NCBI GenBank assembly: GCA_030151145.1
Contig: JASLEL010000006.1
Location: 1 to 6,420, forward strand
Direction: 5' to 3'
Source: Aquirhabdus sp.
GTDB taxonomy: Bacteria > Pseudomonadota > Gammaproteobacteria > Pseudomonadales > Moraxellaceae
Length of the DNA: 6,420 nt
The position numbers and the translations under genes are program-made. The notes under the pieces were generated by a model, which saw only the letters and a list, made by a program, of their open reading frames with translations, did not search any database and was not told the DNA's origin. Below, one piece after another: positions 5,345 to 6,420 of this stretch. Position 1 is the first letter of the stretch, and each line of letters opens with the position of its first letter.

Positions 5345-5683
5345 CTATTTTAAAAGTTTTTTAATCCGATGCTTAAAACTTTGAATAGCCCATTTTTGCG
5401 TATATGAAAACGCTAGCGCTTCGCGGATGCTAGCAGAGATCTCCATTTGCCTTGAATCAATCCAATCCAGTGCCAACTGAGGCCAGTATGTAGAAATGCT
5501 TTCATTTAGCGCAAAGATAAGAGCATCCTCTTCGGGAAAAGTGCTTAGAATCTTTCGGCTTTCCTCATTAAGAAGCATTTGATCATACCCGATCTCAAGT
5601 ATCAGCAAAGTCTTCCTAAGTTCAGAGAAATCATATCGATCAGACTCTGGAAACTTCTCTAGAAAATTCTTTAATCTATCCAT
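5345..5683 (-). CDS. AT-rich orphan helical protein of unknown function (112 aa)
   Basis: I do not recognise the family. The sequence is predicted almost entirely helical and soluble, with no signal peptide or membrane span. It has an N-terminal charged helix (MDRLKNFLEKFPESDRY), a central hydrophobic segment (LRKTLLILEIGYDQMLL, 22-38), an aromatic-rich middle (STYWPQLALDWI, 64-75) and a basic C-terminal helix (KHRIKKLLK, 104-112). The ATG at 5683 has AGG six bases upstream, a modest ribosome binding site. Composition is markedly more AT-rich than the HIT gene or hisG, and REP elements lie on both sides. Its size and composition resemble orphan accessory genes, including many immunity proteins, but nothing in the sequence shows that role. 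Confidence 0.7.
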   Translation of the reverse strand: MDRLKNFLEKFPESDRYDFSELRKTLLILEIGYDQMLLNEESRKILSTFPEEDALIFALNESISTYWPQLALDWIDSRQMEISASIREALAFSYTQKWAIQSFKHRIKKLLK

Positions 5684-5754
5684 AATGACCTGTTTTCTGA
5701 TACTTGTCCTATGCGTTATACCACGCGGTTGGTTATATGCAGTCTATCTAAATA

Positions 5755-5780
5755 GATGCTGGGGCAGGCCCCAGCCTACA
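5755..5780 (-). repeat. solitary REP element, GCTGGGG type
   Basis: On the minus strand it reads TGTAG, stem GCTGGGGC, loop CT, GCCCCAGC, then ATC (arms 5758-5765 and 5768-5775). It belongs to the same 'right' subtype as 658-683 and 5305-5330 but has no inverted partner nearby. It begins nine bases after the stop of the HIT gene and lies in the leader region of the gene at 5345-5683. It is not followed by a T-run, so it is not a typical terminator. A small inverted repeat ATCTA/TAGAT (5746-5757) abuts it. Confidence 0.85.
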
Positions 5781-5789
5781 CGGTAAGAC

Positions 5790-6221
5790 TTAAACTTCCG
5801 CTGCCAGCGCCGACTTGATCTTCTCAGCAAAACCCTGAATCTGCGCCATATCGCCCATCCGCGCCCCATGCGGACGGCTCATCAGCGCGCCCAAGGAGCT
5901 GGGCAGGATATGAAAATGAATATGCGGTACGGTTTGCCCTGCCGCAGCGCCATTCAACTGCATCAGCACGAAACCCTCGACGCCCATGGCGCTTTTGACC
6001 GCACGTCCGACCTTCTGCACCACTTGAATCAGATTGGCTGCACCTTCGGGCGACAGATCAAGAATCGTTTCAGCGGGCTCTTTGGGGATCACGAGGGTAT
6101 GACCGTCGGCCTGAGGCATGATGTCCATAAAGGCGAGGGTATGCTCATCCTCGTAGACCTTGGCGCTCGGAATCTCGCCGCGCAGGATCTTGGCGAAAAT
6201 ATTGTTGCTGTCGTAGGCCAT
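5790..6221 (-). CDS. HIT-family nucleotide-binding hydrolase/transferase
   Basis: A cytosolic protein of 143 aa, typical for the Hint/HIT branch of the histidine triad superfamily, which hydrolyses purine nucleoside phosphoramidates or related adenylated compounds; the true substrate cannot be read from sequence. Family blocks are present in order: NIFAKILRGEIPSAKVYEDE (7-26), the strand AFMDIMPQADGHTLVIPK (30-47) and NGAAAGQTVPHIHFHILP (90-107). The last carries the triad His100-x-His102-x-His104, with His102 as the expected nucleophile. The tail after 108 (SRPHGARMGDMAQIQGF) is like that of many proteobacterial HIT proteins. The start ATG has GGGAG (6233-6229) seven bases upstream. A TATATT (6260-6255) may serve as -10, but I see no good -35. 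I leave the symbol blank because names such as hinT are used for different branches. Confidence 0.95.
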   Translation of the reverse strand: MAYDSNNIFAKILRGEIPSAKVYEDEHTLAFMDIMPQADGHTLVIPKEPAETILDLSPEGAANLIQVVQKVGRAVKSAMGVEGFVLMQLNGAAAGQTVPHIHFHILPSSLGALMSRPHGARMGDMAQIQGFAEKIKSALAAEV

Positions 6222-6383
6222 GGTCTTACTCCCTTATTAGGCTGATTGGATGTGAATATAGGCGCACGCGTGAATTGAAGACGTTTGAGGGTCGCGCTTG
6301 AGCAAATCATACTAACAGAAAAAGACATCGCAACTAAAAATCACATGAAACCCGCTGTTCATTCTGTCTGGCTGCCCATTTCG

Positions 6384-6403
6384 CGCTAAAAACCCGCTAA
6401 AAT
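6384..6403 (+). promoter_or_regulatory. possible promoter or operator for a gene beyond the right edge
   Basis: CGCTAAAA occurs at 6384-6391 and 6395-6402, an 11-base period, and the second copy forms TAAAAT (6398-6403), five of six matches to a -10 box. No convincing -35 lies at the right distance. The 6222-6420 stretch otherwise holds only the leader of the HIT gene and shows no coding frame I would support, so a divergent gene probably starts beyond the window. Confidence 0.25.
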
Positions 6404-6420
6404 AAGCCTCTTTTGCAACT

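Noticed and set aside
5755..5780. Solitary palindrome as an intrinsic terminator of the HIT gene
   Set aside because: The hairpin fits by position, but no T-run follows in the minus direction and the sequence matches the REP family elsewhere in the window.
5868..6245. Plus-strand open frame (125 codons) opposite the HIT gene
   Set aside because: Antisense shadow of a clear HIT protein; composition and lack of a ribosome binding site argue against coding.
6265..6272. Palindrome CACGCGTG upstream of the HIT gene as an operator
   Set aside because: An isolated 8-base palindrome with no second copy or conserved context in the window.

Overview
The window looks like a chromosomal segment of a gammaproteobacterium. 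The conserved core is ibaG-murA-hisG on the plus strand, a gene order known from Pseudomonadales (Pseudomonas, Acinetobacter). HisG is the short, regulatory-domain-less form with an N-terminal extension, and I lean towards Moraxellaceae or a relative. That is an inference from gene order and protein style, not a search result. Base composition is uneven: the murA-hisG core is GC-rich, while the orphan genes near both ends are clearly AT-rich.

Layout. Bases 1-120 hold the 3' end of an unidentified plus-strand gene. Bases 121-250 hold a pair of inverted REP-like elements, followed by a small AT-rich orphan gene (288-542). A second inverted REP pair (589-683) fills the gap to two minus-strand genes: a DoxX-like four-helix membrane protein (1074-1688) and a coupled unknown protein (737-1072). 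A divergent promoter region (1689-1925) separates these from ibaG, murA and hisG (1926-4267). This run ends at a very clear intrinsic terminator (4291-4318). A small four-helix membrane protein (4363-4743) then runs tail-to-tail, with a 28-bp overlap, into a membrane-anchored unknown protein (4716-5216, minus). The right part is minus-strand: a third inverted REP pair (5257-5330), an AT-rich orphan helical protein (5345-5683), a solitary REP (5755-5780) and a HIT-family nucleotide hydrolase/transferase (5790-6221). The last 199 bases carry the upstream region of the HIT gene and perhaps a promoter for a gene beyond the window.

Function. MurA makes the first committed peptidoglycan precursor step. 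HisG makes the first step of histidine synthesis and overlaps murA by four bases, so the two are probably co-translated. IbaG is a BolA-family protein that usually sits just upstream of murA. The genes around this core share no evident pathway.

The most notable non-gene content is a family of GTAG-headed palindromes. Five copies have a GCTGGGG/CCCCAGC stem and two have an ATGGGCT/AGCCCAT stem. They occur as outward-facing inverted pairs (BIME-like) plus one single copy, and they bracket both AT-rich orphan genes. One copy shows a compensatory base-pair change, which supports selection on, or mobilisation of, the folded form. No REP-associated transposase (RAYT) is present in the window.
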